DNA of 64,000 nt from Isoetes taiwanensis (taxonomy: Eukaryota > Streptophyta > Lycopodiopsida > Isoetales > Isoetaceae): contig JAJEKV010000021.1 in assembly GCA_021234155.1 (NCBI GenBank), positions 10,531,523-10,595,522 of the forward strand. Reading direction: 5' to 3'. Position 1 is the stretch's first letter. Every line of letters begins with the position of its first letter. Of this stretch, positions 22,801 through 33,822 are shown in pieces. A program made the position numbers and the translations under genes. The notes beneath the pieces were generated by a model. That model saw only the letters and a list, made by a program, of their open reading frames with translations. It was not told where the DNA came from and searched no databases.

Positions 22801-24582
22801 TATAATCAGATCCAAATCTATCCACCACATCAAGCAATGACGGCTTTTCGAACACCTTTTGGCATCTATGCTTATAAGGTATTACCTTTTGGCCTCACAA
22901 ATGCTCCAGCCACATTTCAGAGAGCTATGACATATGCTTTTCATGATATTTTAGACTTTTTGAGAGTCTTTATAGACGACTTGACAGTGTTTTCGAATCC
23001 AAGAAGGAATCACTTGGATCATCTCAGAAAAGTTCTTGAAAGATGCCGATTGTATGGCATAAGTTTGAATCCTGCTAAGTGTATTTTCTTCACTAGAAGA
23101 GGGAAACTATTGGGCAATTATGTTTCAGAAAAGGGATTACAAGTGGATCATGGTAAGATTGCAGCCTTGGAGAAGGTCAAACCACCTACAAATGTATCAC
23201 AAGTGAGAAGCTTATATGGCCAACTCAGTTTTAGTAGGAGGTATTTGCACAATTTTGCTAAAGTAACCCAGCCACTTGTGGATTGTATGAAGCAAGGGCA
23301 GAATTTTAGATGGAAGGAGGATGCTCAAGAAGCATTTGAATGGTGTCTTGGACAATTGAAAGAGAGAACTTTGTTGATTCCTCCAAGAATGAGTGAGACT
23401 TTTTATTTATTCTTTACTGTTTGGGAGCAAGCTTTGGCTGTCACATTATGTCAGAAAAATCAGCAAAAGCATTATGATGTGAATTACTATGCTAGCAGGT
23501 TGTTAACTCCACAAGAGCAGAAATGGACTCATGTGGAGCATCTTGGGTTAGCATTGAAGTGGGCCTTGAACAAGTTTAGACATTATCTTCTTCCTTCACA
23601 ATGGAATTCAGCAAATGTACAGTATGTTTACATTCATATGGATGTGAACCCGTTGCCATGCATTTACAACAAGACTGTCCAAGATCCTAAGTTTACAAGA
23701 TGGGCTCTTATCATACAAGAATTTGAGTTGAAGTATGTTAAGATGGCTCAAGGAGCTCATAATCCAAGTGCCTATTTGAGTAGTGGTGCTGAAATAGAAG
23801 AGGAAACAGACCATCAAGTAGCATTTCAGGATAATGGAGTATTACAGGGGTTCATTGAGACCGTGGATCTTTGGTATGCCAATATATACAGGTATTTACA
23901 GGATCAGACTTATCCTTCATCATTTTCAAAGCAACAAAAGCATGCTCTTAGAGTGCAAGCAGCTGGTTATGTGGTGCATGAAGCTATTCTTTATAAGAGG
24001 ACTATGGAAGGTCTCTTATTAAGGTGTGTTGCTGGTCAGCAAACTCATGATTTGTTGCAGCAAGCACATGATTGTCAGGGACATTTTGCAGCAAGAACCA
24101 CAGCTAGGAAGATCCTTCATTGGGGATATTATTGGCCAACTCTTTACAAGGATACTAGAGACTTTGTTAGCAAATGTGAGAAGTGCCAAAGGCATAAACA
24201 ATTAACAGGCCACAATAATATGCCATTCCATCCTATTTTGAGTGTTGGTCCGTTTCATATGTGGGGATTGGATTACATTGGGCCTATCAATCCTCCATCT
24301 TCCAAAGGTCATAAGTATATCTTGGCAGCCACATGTATGTTTACGAAGTGGGTAGAGGCAATTCCAGCAAAGCATGCTACAGAAAATACCACAGTAAGCT
24401 TTCTTTATCACAATTTGATTTCTCGGTTTGGTGTTCCAACCATTCTTTTGTCGGATCGGGGAACTCATTTCATGGGAAAAGTAGTAGCTCAGTTAACAGA
24501 AAAGATTGGTGTTCAACATGTGCAAGCTTCTGCTTATTATCCACGGGGCAATGGGCAATTTGAGTCTACTAACAAAATTTGA
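19890..24582 (+). pseudogene. gag C-terminus, protease, reverse transcriptase, RNase H and integrase
   Basis: Gag continues through WTNFTQKEDESIREYNQRY to three CX2CX4HX4C zinc knuckles. Protease shows VDTGSGVN (about 21331). A low-complexity Ser/Pro/His stretch (22126-22316) precedes reverse transcriptase, which has YRDLNKATKRD, PFGLTNAPATFQ and FIDD (22971-22982) in place of the usual Y/F-x-DD. RNase H has the YYASRLLTPQEQKW and EHLGLALKW blocks, but its first catalytic Asp position reads TVWEQA, so it may be inactive. Integrase has an HHCC finger and the Asp, Asp, Glu set at GLDYIGP, LLSDRGT and GQFEST. The frame ends at a TGA (24580-24582), where one base is missing. Confidence 0.92.
22126..22316 (+). 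repeat. In-frame CAC/TCA trinucleotide tract within pol
   Basis: Imperfect repeats of CCACATTCATCACAGTCAC encode a Ser/Pro/His/Gln-rich linker between protease and reverse transcriptase. The base composition and unit resemble the LTR minisatellite. Confidence 0.85.
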
Positions 24583-25138
24583 AAGCTATCTTGGCCAAAG
24601 CGGTGAAGGATAATCAAAGAAATTGGCATGAAGCCTTGACGGGTGCCTTATGGAGTTTGGTGTACTTACAAGTTGGCTTCTGGGATTTACACCATTTGAA
24701 TTGGTTTATGGAGTGCAAGCTGTGATGCCTATTCATTTGGACATTCCTTTATGTTCATTTGTGGAGCCACCTTATTATGAGAATTTGGGAGAAGTTCCAA
24801 CTCCAAATCAAGTGCATAATAGGATGGATGATTTGTTGCAATTGCAAGAGATGAGACAAGAAGCAGCAGACTTCAATATGAGGCATAAACAGAAAGTAAA
24901 GCTTATCAAAGACAAGTTACAGGTTGTCAATCCATTTGAGGAAGGGCAATTGGTGTTGTGCAGGACCACTAAGAAGCATCTATCCAAATTTCAAAGCCCA
25001 TGGGAAGGCCCATTTCTGATTGATAAAGAGGTACCAGGTGGGGCTTTCTACTTGATGACTCCAGAAGGGGAATTGTTGCCTAATCCCAGAAATGGCAAGG
25101 ATCTCAGGCCTTACTTTGAAAGAGAAGTGCTTTTGTAA
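24583..25138 (+). pseudogene. Integrase C-terminal part, frame-shifted
   Basis: After the TGA at 24580 the protein continues one frame over through AVKDNQRNWHEAL and then shifts again near 24650, where GFTPFELVYGVQAVMPI resumes. It ends with a GPY/F-like WEGPFLIDKEV and LRPYFEREVLL before TAA at 25136. The two shifts need one-base changes each and make the integrase non-functional in this copy. The 3' untranslated part, 25139-25555, has no other gene. Confidence 0.85.
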
Positions 25139-25555
25139 GAGATTCAGATTTGGTATAGCTCCAATTACAGAGAATTTGTGGAGAACTTTTGGGTTACAGC
25201 AGGTCGTTTTTCTGTAAAAACAGATGGTGACAGTTCAATAATACTTCATCTATTCTATATCAAAAGATTTGTTTCGGCGATACGAATCTAACGAGCTATG
25301 GTGCAGGTCAAACGGAGGTCTGGAACTCAAGATATCAGCTTTCAAAGTTTGCCATAGTTACAGAGACTCTGTTTCGTCACTGTCATTTTGGACCAATTTG
25401 TTTTCTATCAGTCATTTGGATTTGGGGAGGGTAATTTTCTTTCTAAACAAACATGTAAATGTGTCATTTGGGGACATGTCCCAAGGACCATAGTAGTATG
25501 TTTTGTTGTGGGTTCTCCGCCACGGAGTGGCATATTTTCCCACTGTGGTCGCCAC

Positions 25556-26003
25556 TGTTGGGGTGGTCACCACTCACCACATCCGTCACCACTCACCACA
25601 CTCGTCACCACTCACCACTCACCACACTTGTCACCACTCACCACACTTGTCACCACTCACCACATCCGTCACCACTCACCACACTCGTCACCACTCACCA
25701 CTCACCACACTTGTCACCACTCACCACACTTGTCACCACTCACCACACTCATCATATACCGTATATGGAGTGATGTACGCACATGCACGCGTGCAGGATA
25801 TTTGCACGTATCCATGATGAGCAGTATTATCTGAGCAGAGAGGGAGAAGAACAGAGAGACGGTGTATTGGGAGAGATTATTTTCATTGATCTAGCTATGG
25901 AGATGATGATTCTTTGTGTTGTGCATTGCCTTGTTCTGATAGATTGAGCTTGTATTGTTGGGTTTTTCATCCTTCTTGCAAGGTTAGAGTTCAGGCTCTA
26001 ACA
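25556..26003 (+). repeat. 3' LTR (448 bp)
   Basis: It matches the 5' LTR throughout, apart from a 20-bp segment (ATTCTTTGTGTTGTGCATTG) absent from the 5' copy. It ends CTCTAACA and is followed by the right AACAC duplication at 26004-26008. Confidence 0.92.
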
Positions 26004-26121
26004 AACACACACATCTAGTCATTTCATTAATATTAATGAGAGGAAGAAGAAGGATAAGAAGCAAGCCAACAGAGAGTACGTACGCGTCGTAGCAACCAAC
26101 ATGCATGAGACAAGTTTTAGA

Positions 26122-26400
26122 ATGAGAATGAGAATGATTTTTTATCGTCCACTGAGGCCAATCGGCCTATGGGACCCATAAGGAGCGCAGCAAACTTATT
26201 ACTGTCCGGGTTAAAAAAACCCCCGCCCCGAAGGGTTTTCGAGGGAAAAACCGTGGCAGTAATAAGAATGCTGTCAAACTGTACAAGTATACATCAATGT
26301 ATATATACATGTCAAGTGTGTGCCCGAGGACATAGCTGATCTCGCATGTCCATAACCTCCTGAAGGTATGATCCTAGCACCCGTACGGATGCTGCATACA
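26122..26400 (-). repeat. Dispersed LINE/SINE-like repeat, copy 2
   Basis: It is related to 6390-6760 over the stretch CCTATGGGACC through the G/C-rich block and into LGSYLQEVMDM on the minus strand. The minus-strand 3' end is GATAAAAAATCATTCTCATT followed by more CATTCT units, a short tandem tail of the kind seen on some non-LTR elements. From 26401 to 26917 I see no gene. Confidence 0.5.
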
Positions 26401-26917
26401 AAAGCCATAAAATTTGCAAGAAATGAGTAATTAAGCATTTATAGTTGCTAGTCATAATAAAGTAGACTCAAATTTGGAAGCATATAGCATAAGGGTCTTT
26501 GCACGTGTTCAACATCTTGTTTACAACATATTTATGAAAAAAATTCAAAAGGTATCCTCAAAATACACAAAAATCCCTGAGTTTTAATTTGCTTTAGTAT
26601 TATGACAGCCTACCAGCAAAAACAACCATTTTTTCTATCACATTAGCCTTCTTTTTGTTGGAAACACTTGATGCACTTTATTTAATAGGTCTGTTAGAGA
26701 TAGTACTAGGTGTCAGAAGTGGAACTAGTTGTCATTTGCTTCATTTGCAAAAATCAGCTTCCTGTTTTTTGCTGACAGTTCACTTACCTAAATTTTGATC
26801 TACTTTGAACTCGTTGTTTTCCATCATTCAGTCACAAATTAGGCTAAATTTTTTCGCGTTTGTTCCTACAACTTTTCTCTGATGATCATTTCATAATCAA
26901 CCAAAAATATGCCAGAA

Positions 26918-26951
26918 CATAGCCCGGCAACGCCGGGCACACGTTTACTAG
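26918..26951 (+). mobile_element. Second Helitron 3' terminus, same family
   Basis: CATAGCCCGGCAACGCCGGG forms a 7-bp-arm hairpin (GCCCGGC, AAC, GCCGGGC), followed after nine bases by CTAG at 26948-26951 and a host T. It matches the terminus of the 16316-19889 Helitron at most positions, with compensating changes in the stem. I could not find its TC 5' end, so the element may be truncated. Confidence 0.7.
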
Positions 26952-27418
26952 TGTTTAGTTAAACTCAAGATATCATCATTTGAGTGTGCTTACGTTTTTC
27001 TGTTTCACGGAAGTCCACTGGCTAAATTTTCTGCCAACTTTGAACCTTAATTTCTCAGTCATCCCAAATTCAAATTGAGCCAAATTTTTTCCCATATCTT
27101 ACGAATTTTTCTGATTTGTTCTTCCTCATTTGAAAAAGATCAGTACAGCTTCAAATATTCAAATCTGAGTGCAACTGCCTCATTTTGCTTTAGGAATCCT
27201 GAAGTGATTTGCCAATTTTTCACAAATGGTTGCCTCAAGCAACCTCGAGGTTCTAACCATATAGAATCCACTAAGGTTGATCTAAGTGCCAGGCATTGGA
27301 TCAACCTTTTGGAGGTTCTACCAAGATCTTCTTCTTGCTAATTGATTTGGGCTATGGAACTTAATGTTTGTGAGTTCCAGCAATTGGGATTGTTCTTCAT
27401 TGTTTCGAATGCTAAAAG

Positions 27419-27823
27419 TTGAAGTGCTACTATGGAGCAAGTTGCCAAGGCAAGAATAGTCCAACATCACCAATTGCCATACAAATTGATGTGATTTGGC
27501 CTACTCAAGCTCCTCTTTATCATGGTATTAAAGAGCCTCAACAGTATCTTCATAAATTTGAGGACTACTTTAATGATTATGGCAAAAGAAGTGGTAAAAA
27601 GATAGATGTGTTTGGCATATGTATAAGAGATGAAGCAATCTATTGGTGTGAATATGTGAAGACTATGGGAGTGAATCAAGTGAGTGAATTAAAGAAGAAA
27701 TTCATCAATAGGTGGCGAACACCTGTCACACAAGAGAGACTAATTCAAGAATTACCCAAATTGGTCTTGAAGGAGCGTGAAGATGTGCAACACTTTTGTG
27801 AGAGATTCTATACCATCTACTAA
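27419..27823 (+). pseudogene. Retrotransposon gag relic from a different element
   Basis: The frame encodes WPTQAPLYHGIKEPQQYLHKF, EAIYWCEYVKTMG, SELKKKFINRWRTP and ERLIQELPKLVLKEREDVQHF, the helix-rich order of a plant retrotransposon Gag N-terminal domain. It differs from the gag at 15807. It has no zinc knuckle or pol and stops at 27823, just before the ends of the block at 27856. No LTRs are evident. The upstream 26990-27400 is probably leader of the same relic. Confidence 0.65.
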
Positions 27824-28137
27824 CAAGATTGCGTATTAAACGGGAGCAAACCATCGAAACGAGAACAAAAGGAATATTCCTCAAAGATTCCCTTTTTTTA
27901 ACAAAAAAAGGGGGTAAAACGAGGTTAAAAAAAAAAGATGCATGAAATTCTATTTTGACCCCCCCCCCCCAAATGACTAATTTTTTTGTGCGACGAAAGA
28001 ATTGACTTTTTTAAAGTGTCACTTTTCTTAGCAAATAGAATGTTCTTGAAGTATGTTTTAAGAAAGAAACTCTAATTTCAGAGGATAAAATATTTAACAA
28101 AAATTGAAGTAAGTCTCAGAATCAAACTGTAGTATTT

Positions 28138-31100
28138 TCAAAATTTGAAGATAGAATCTTCATATTCACATGCAAAATTTCTGATCTTTTTTCTAAGACT
28201 TCGATTATGTACAAAAGTGTGAGGAGTGATGAGAGAGGGATCCAGGACGTCATCATATTCATTTATGTCATCCTTATCACCTTCACTTCTTTCACTGTCA
28301 CTCGATGAAGTGCTTGAGTTATCTTCCTCATCACTATCAACAGATGGTGAAGCATTGCCACCACCTTCTTCATCCTCTTCTTCGTAATTACAAGCTTTTT
28401 TAAGCAAATTGATAGTCCTCTGGCGTAGACGATTGTCAGATTTCAATTTAAAATCATAGCACAATATAGTCACGTCATTAAGGTTCAGCCCATCCCTACA
28501 ACCCACCTTCTTGGACTTTCTCCCTTTTCCTTGGCTTCTCATTTCTAACTCATATCTACCTTCAAAAGCATTTTCTGAGCGTGTTGCAAGCCAATGGATC
28601 TTGAGTTTAGTGACTAAGCCTTCCTCCTTGACTGTGTCAAGCACTTTTGCTATCCAAAAAAGTCGACCTTTGTCATCCTCCTCAGTTGGAAGAGCAATTA
28701 GCATACCTTTGGTAATTTCTGTGATATTACCTTGAGGCTGATTCCTGCGTCTTGGTCCGAGGTACATGACTCGATCCTCGTCTTCTTCTACTGCAGGTGC
28801 TAATGTAGCATTGCTTGGACCTGCTTGGTGCTGGGGTTGATGGAAGGTGTTAGGCCATTGAAATGGTTCTTGCAACTGTCTTAGAGCTATATTTTGTACA
28901 ACAATTTTCTGTTCGAGAAAGAAATTACTCCACCACATCCGATCTTCTTCTAAGAAGTACTTAAAGCCTGAGGAAATTCCATTTTCAATGGCTTTTAAGG
29001 ATGACGCTGGAGTACTTTTCTTCTGCTTGGACTCCTTAGGATTTTTGAGAGGAAGTTACTCAGCACGTTCTATGAAGGAAGTGTCTGGAATATATTTAAG
29101 GAAGCGTAATCTGGTGGACTCCAGTCCTTAGTTGTGGTATACTTCTTCCCCTGTAAGAAGCTTTGGCCATCCTTCAAGTAGAACTTGATGTGATGTTGGA
29201 AGGTGAGATCATTCAACTTGTTCACAGCTTGTTCTCTGTCTGAACGTTGAGAGAAAACAAACTCTCTAAAATCAGCAGTCTCTTTAAGAAGATCGATCAC
29301 TGGAGTGGGAGTGTAAGAATCTTCAATAATTCGAACTAAAGTAGGAAGAGAAAAAGCCTTCTTCCTTCTAAGGCGCACAGAAAATCTGCTGAACATTTGG
29401 TCAATCTGATCATGAGTGTGGCCTACAAGTAAGAAACCGAGCTTCACTTTTCTAAAGATCCCTAGCTCCACTAACATGGCACAGTAAGCAAAGAGTGTTT
29501 GATTCTTGTTCTCCCTTGTAGTATTGTCAAGTTGCAGGTAAAGCACTGGTGGTAACTGCTCTTGCTCGCACAGGACCTTGTTAAGAATTATAATTGTGAG
29601 GTTCGGGTCACCATGCAAGTTTGGATACGTCAAAAATACTTTGCACTTTAGACTTCCTTTGAAGACCATAGCTCCTACAAGGTGGACCTTAACAAAACAT
29701 TCCTCTGGCACATCTTTAGGAATGTTCAAGAAATAGGGTAGAGTAGTTTTTTTTTTTATCCATTCCATCAATCACAACAGACATATATTGCAGTGGACGT
29801 TCAAGAGCTTTTTTTCTGTGCTTGGCAAGCTTTCTTCTCTCTGCTGCTTGTTGTTCACGATGTCTGGCAAGGTTCTGTTGCACAATATCTGTAAAAGAAA
29901 TCAGGTCAAAGCATTTTCTTTAAAATAAGTGAGAGATTGGAGAGCATGAACTTACTTCTTTCGACCTCTGTCTTTGCAGTCTCTCGTTGACTTTTTAATT
30001 CTGCACACCTTGAGCAAACAGACATTCTATGTCTCCTGGGAATTTTCACAAGACCGAATTCACTTTTCCACAGTCTTGTGAAGTGTGAGTAAGAGATGTG
30101 CTGAAGCTGAGTGCAAGTCTCCTTGTACTCATTAAAAACATCTTTTTTGGTGATGTTATCAGTTAAATGATACATGTTGCTGTTAGGCAGCTTCGCACAT
30201 GTTTCTCTGAAATATTTCTCCATCCATGACACAGCAGCAAGGCTCTTCTTGGTCCACAATGATCATTAATTGCTGGATTTTTGTCCAGTCTTTTGTGTAT
30301 TCTAGACATTCTGGTGGACCCTAAACGGTGGACAACCATAAAGCATTTCTGGCAAACTTCTTCATGGTTAATGTAGTGCAAGAAGGTGTTGCGGTCTGGT
30401 CTTACATGATAGGCCAAGTAGGCATTCTGGTCAGCCAATGTCATTGAACTGTAGTTGTCTCTAATTGCTCGTAACTTAGACATGTTAAATTTGTTGATGC
30501 AACCCAATGAGCAGCATTTACTTCTTAATTCTCATTTTTTGCTCGTCCATAAGGTTTCTTCTTCTTACAGAGGAGCATGCTCTCAAACTATAATCCACCT
30601 TGAATTTTTTGGTGGACTGGCTAGAGAATGTGTAGTCTCGTTGCACCTCGTTGGTGTCTTCATCGTCTGAAGAGAGTTCTACTCTGGGGGTGACCTCCTC
30701 TACCCTTAGTGGTGTTCTTGTAGAGGAGAACAAACCACGTGAAGCTGTACCCAGATAAGGCAGAGGTACTGTGTTGAATGAAGGAGATGGGCCAACATAT
30801 GATGTGCCAGCGAAAGTTGTTGCAGCTTCTTCACAAGGAATTCGTTCAAACATGTCCCATATAGCCGACTGAAATTCTGCAAACCCATGTGTCACCACGG
30901 TTGTGTGAAGAGGAGTAGATGCTGCAAGGTCATCTTCATTTGTAGTGAAATCGTGGTGGGAGAAGCGATGGAGAATCTCGCAGTCTTCGGAACGTGCTGT
31001 ATTGCTTGTTTGTATAAGTGAAGAAGGAGAAACTACAAATGGCTGAGGTAGTCTGTTTCGAAAAATTTGCTGAGGTCGTGTAGTGTCGGGGGATGGTACA

Positions 31101-31380
31101 AATGGTGCTGGAAGATTGCTACGTGCAACAGGTGAGGCTGTGAAAGGAGGTGGCAGCCGGTTTCCTACTGGACTTGAGAGGCTTGGAAAGGTGGTGGCAG
31201 TCTACTAGTTACTGGACTCGGAGTGTCTTCGAGAAGCAACAAAGACCTTGTTGAGATAGGAGTTGAAGAAGCATCTCCGTCTTGTGTTCCCTCTGAAGTA
31301 GAGAAACTTGGGCAAACAAATGGTAGTGGAAGTTTGTTCACGAAGCAGTTAACCATGTTAAACAACTGCAAAAAATTGTG
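28138..31380 (-). pseudogene. DUF7869-type transposon-associated protein, decayed
   Basis: Recognisable minus-strand parts in order: Pro/Ser-rich repeats with NRLPPPF (31.3-31.0 kb); SSVRRRNLMDEQ; MSKLRAIRDNYSSMTLADQ and HEEVCQKCF; CSRCAELKSQRE (two Cys); a 67-bp intron at 29889-29955; VVIDGMD; LQLDNTTRENKN with HTHDQIDQMFS (29.39-29.54 kb); and a C-terminal chromatin-reader-like part, MLIALPTEEDDKGRLFWIAKV, with an acidic Ser-rich tail. The LDN...ENKN plus HTHxxID signature is that of DUF7869 proteins, a large repeat-associated eukaryotic family whose catalytic role is, to my knowledge, unproven. Breaks: shifts near 31.15 and 30.25 kb, at the T11 run 29747-29757 and near 29.08 kb, and TAA at 29056-29058. 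It probably served as the transposase. Confidence 0.7.
29889..29955 (-). other. Spliceosomal intron (67 bp) in the DUF7869 gene
   Basis: The minus strand reads GTAAGTTC at the donor and TTCTTTTACAG at the acceptor. Joining restores a charged frame from KTEVER to NLARHREQQAAERRK. It supports a eukaryote-adapted gene rather than a recent bacterial or phage transfer. Confidence 0.7.
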
Positions 31381-31742
31381 GACTTCTCAGTAACTCACAA
31401 GTCTGTTGGACTAATGATATTCGAGAATACAAATGCTATTCCAGAATACTATTTTGTGTGCAGCATTTGTTGTGTATGTGCATGGATGCTATTCCAGAAT
31501 ACACTTGTCCAGAGTGTTTGGACAAGACGTATTCCGCATCACATAGAAAAACACAACTGACAGTGGCCTACCTTTAAAAAGGAAATTTAAGCGCCTCAGT
31601 TGCGTATTCCGCTTTCAGAGTTCTAGTCGCCAGCCCGAGCGCCTTCCGACCTATATTAATTTGCTGTATTCCGATTTACATAGCGAAAAAAAATGGACAG
31701 GTAAGCATGTAAAGTACATAGTACGTCTTTCGTGTGTTTCCT

Positions 31743-31994
31743 GATTGACTCCTGAAGGGCAAAGTGTATTCCAGAATACACCTTGCCCTTCCCCTGAAGG
31801 GCAAAGTGTATTCCGGAATACACCTTGCCCTTCCCATGAATGGCAAAGTGTATTCCGGAATACACTTTGCCCTTCAGGGGAAGGGCAAGGTATATTCTGG
31901 AATACACTTTGCCCTTTAGGCGAAGGGCAAAGTGTACGGAATACACTTTGCCATTCAGGGGAAGGGCAAAGTGTATTCTGGAATACACTTTGCC
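31743..31994. promoter_or_regulatory. Palindrome array 1 between the divergent genes (six units)
   Basis: Near-perfect palindromes GTGTATTCYRGAATACAC, or variants, are centred at 31764-31781, 31806-31823, 31848-31865, 31890-31907, 31932-31946 (shortened) and 31971-31988, spaced 42 bp apart with little variation (41-45 bp). The flanks GGGCAAA and TTTGCCC, and CCCCTGAAGGG between units, extend the dyads. Degenerate single copies lie at about 31427, 31487 and 32185. The array sits between the inferred 5' ends of the two genes, where a shared promoter or protein-binding platform would be. Confidence 0.85.
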
Positions 31995-32248
31995 TGTCCT
32001 TTTGAAAACGCTTGTATTTTAGCCTAAACATACCACTTTTTAGCTTAAACAGACCACTTTTTAGGTTGAACATACCACTTTTTAGTCCAATTAAAGCATG
32101 AAAAATGGAGTTAGAGCGACAATGTTTTCTCTTGTTTTTATGTCTTTTGCTGGCCTTCAGGGCAGAAGTTTAGGAAATCTTATTCTGGAATACAATTTTC
32201 GTCCCGTTTGATGTCCTAACATTGTTGTTTTAAACGTTTCACTGGCAG

Positions 32249-33775
32249 GCAAGAAGGAAGCAAGAGGGCACCAAAAAAAACTCTCAAGCTCAGGCGGCCA
32301 CACTCAATGAAGCAGACCGCGGACACGGACGAGCCAACAATTTATGAAAACTTCCAAACGCAATGGTTCATAACCAGGGATGCAAGCGGAAAATATAGCA
32401 CTCTGACCTTTCTACATGTCTGCAAGAGTGCTGGGAACAAACGGTACGCGGAGTCCGAGTTTCTTAACCTGGGGACAATAAAAGAGGTCTCCGAGGTTGC
32501 CGGACAAGGAGGTCAGGCGGGGAGGCTATCCTTCAAGACCTCCCAGGGATTCATTGTGGTAGACATCGCAAGCTTCAGAATTATCAGTGTGCGACCACAG
32601 CCACTGTACAATTTCATTTCTCACTACCGGACGAAATGAAGCCTGGCTACAATAATTAGACATGTTTGTTCTAGTACGAGCGAGGACTTTCCTGTCAGTG
32701 AGTCCGAGCAATCAGATGGAGGAAGATCACAATCATCACCTTCTGCTGGTACTTTGGGGAGGGAAACAGATGGAGGTTCCGAAGAAGAAGAAGCGGAAAA
32801 CCCCCCAGAGCAGGCCAAGAGACACCATAGCCGCTAAGGAACCGAAGAAGCAGAAATTGCAGCAGCTGGAAATTGCAGAAATCCCCGAGGGAAGCACAAA
32901 AAAGCAAAAGGGAAAAGGAAAAGCTCTCGGGGTAGCTATAAAAGAAAAGAAGGTTGATAAGACCTCCGAAAGAATGGAGGTTATAAACAGAGAGAAATTT
33001 CTACAAGGGATGATATATCTTCCTGTGACTTGCATGAAGCTGCCCCCGAAGAATGAAGCTGGTGAAAGGCCGCTTCAGGTTCGAAAAATTTATGCCGACC
33101 AGTTAAGGAACTTGAAGGACCAAATTAGGAGCAATCCAAATGCTCATGTGGCCCCAATAGTTGTCCTTGTTGACAGGGAGCAATGCAAAACCCCCCAGGA
33201 CTATGACAGAGAAAATGCAGAAACATACACTCACTACGTCCTGGGAGGAAATCATAGCTTCAAGGCAAGAAGGCAGCTGTACAAAGAAAAGAATAACCCC
33301 AGGTACCTCTCCGTCCTGTGCGCCATTTACTGTGGTCTCGCCGACGAAGAAGCAAAAATCGTTGCCAACGCCCACAATGCTGATAACGAGTACAAACTAA
33401 AAATGAGCTTCGTCGACAAGATCCAGTTTATGCACAGGGAGTACATGATATTTAAAGAAAGATATGGAGATGATTTAAAGAAACCGGCATACTCTTTAGA
33501 ACTGAAGGAAGCGTGCGCTGTGGAGTGCTGCCTCAAGTACGACGAGGCTAATAAACGGCAGTCTCTCATACCGCATGCAACTGGCATGGTGAACTAAAAA
33601 GTAAAGAAAAGGTCTCAGAAAAGAAGAAAGGTTCTGACGTCCCAAAGAAGGAAATGACGATAACAGTATGGAGAGAAATGCAGGGCTTTACAGACATGGA
33701 CATACTCGAAAGGCTACTGCAGAAGGTCGTAGATAAAGAATTTACGCTTGAAGAGATGTCCAAGGAGCTGCACAA
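32249..33775 (+). pseudogene. ParB-like domain region of a ParB-methyltransferase fusion gene
   Basis: An acceptor at 32248 (TTTCACTGGCAG) opens a frame with KWFITRD-like and FLNLGTIKEV segments, then an acidic Ser stretch and a basic PKKKKRK nuclear-localisation-like run. A ParB-type domain follows: IYADQLRNLKDQIRSNP, PIVVLVDREQ, YVLGGNHSFKARRQLYKE, then LADEEAKIVANAHNADNEYK. The GNHSFKAR box matches the G-N/D-H-R motif of ParB/Srx nucleotide-binding proteins. A charged helical region ends at donor 33776. The frame is broken by TGA at 32637-32639, a shift near 32.8 kb and a one-base shift near 33.58 kb. ParB-like domains fused to or beside DNA methyltransferases are common in phages and bacterial mobile elements. 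Confidence 0.72.
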
Positions 33776-33822
33776 GTAAGAACGACAGAACTTTCTTTTA
33801 AATTTTGCTTCCGTAGCATGAA

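Larger units (their letters stand above)
15188..26003 (+). mobile_element. Complete Ty3/gypsy LTR retrotransposon, interrupted by a Helitron
   Basis: Both LTRs start TG and end CA, a 5-bp AACAC duplication flanks the element, and the internal order is gag, protease, reverse transcriptase, RNase H, integrase, the Ty3/gypsy order. No chromodomain follows integrase, only a WEGPF (GPY/F-like) module, so it belongs outside the chromoviruses. The LTRs differ only by a 20-bp indel, so integration was recent. The coding region is not functional: a 3.57-kb Helitron splits gag and the integrase frame is shifted twice. I see no clear purine tract immediately before the 3' LTR. Movement, if any, would need proteins from another copy. 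Confidence 0.93.

Noticed and set aside
25388-25834. ORF crossing the internal/3' LTR junction
   Set aside because: It reads through the LTR minisatellite and has no conserved residues before it.
31656-32073. Open frames on both strands with a repeating KVYSGIHFAL / SVFRNTLCPS pattern of about 14 residues
   Set aside because: They are by-products of the 42-bp palindrome array, whose period is a multiple of three. The symmetry opens frames on both strands and there is no start context or outside homology.
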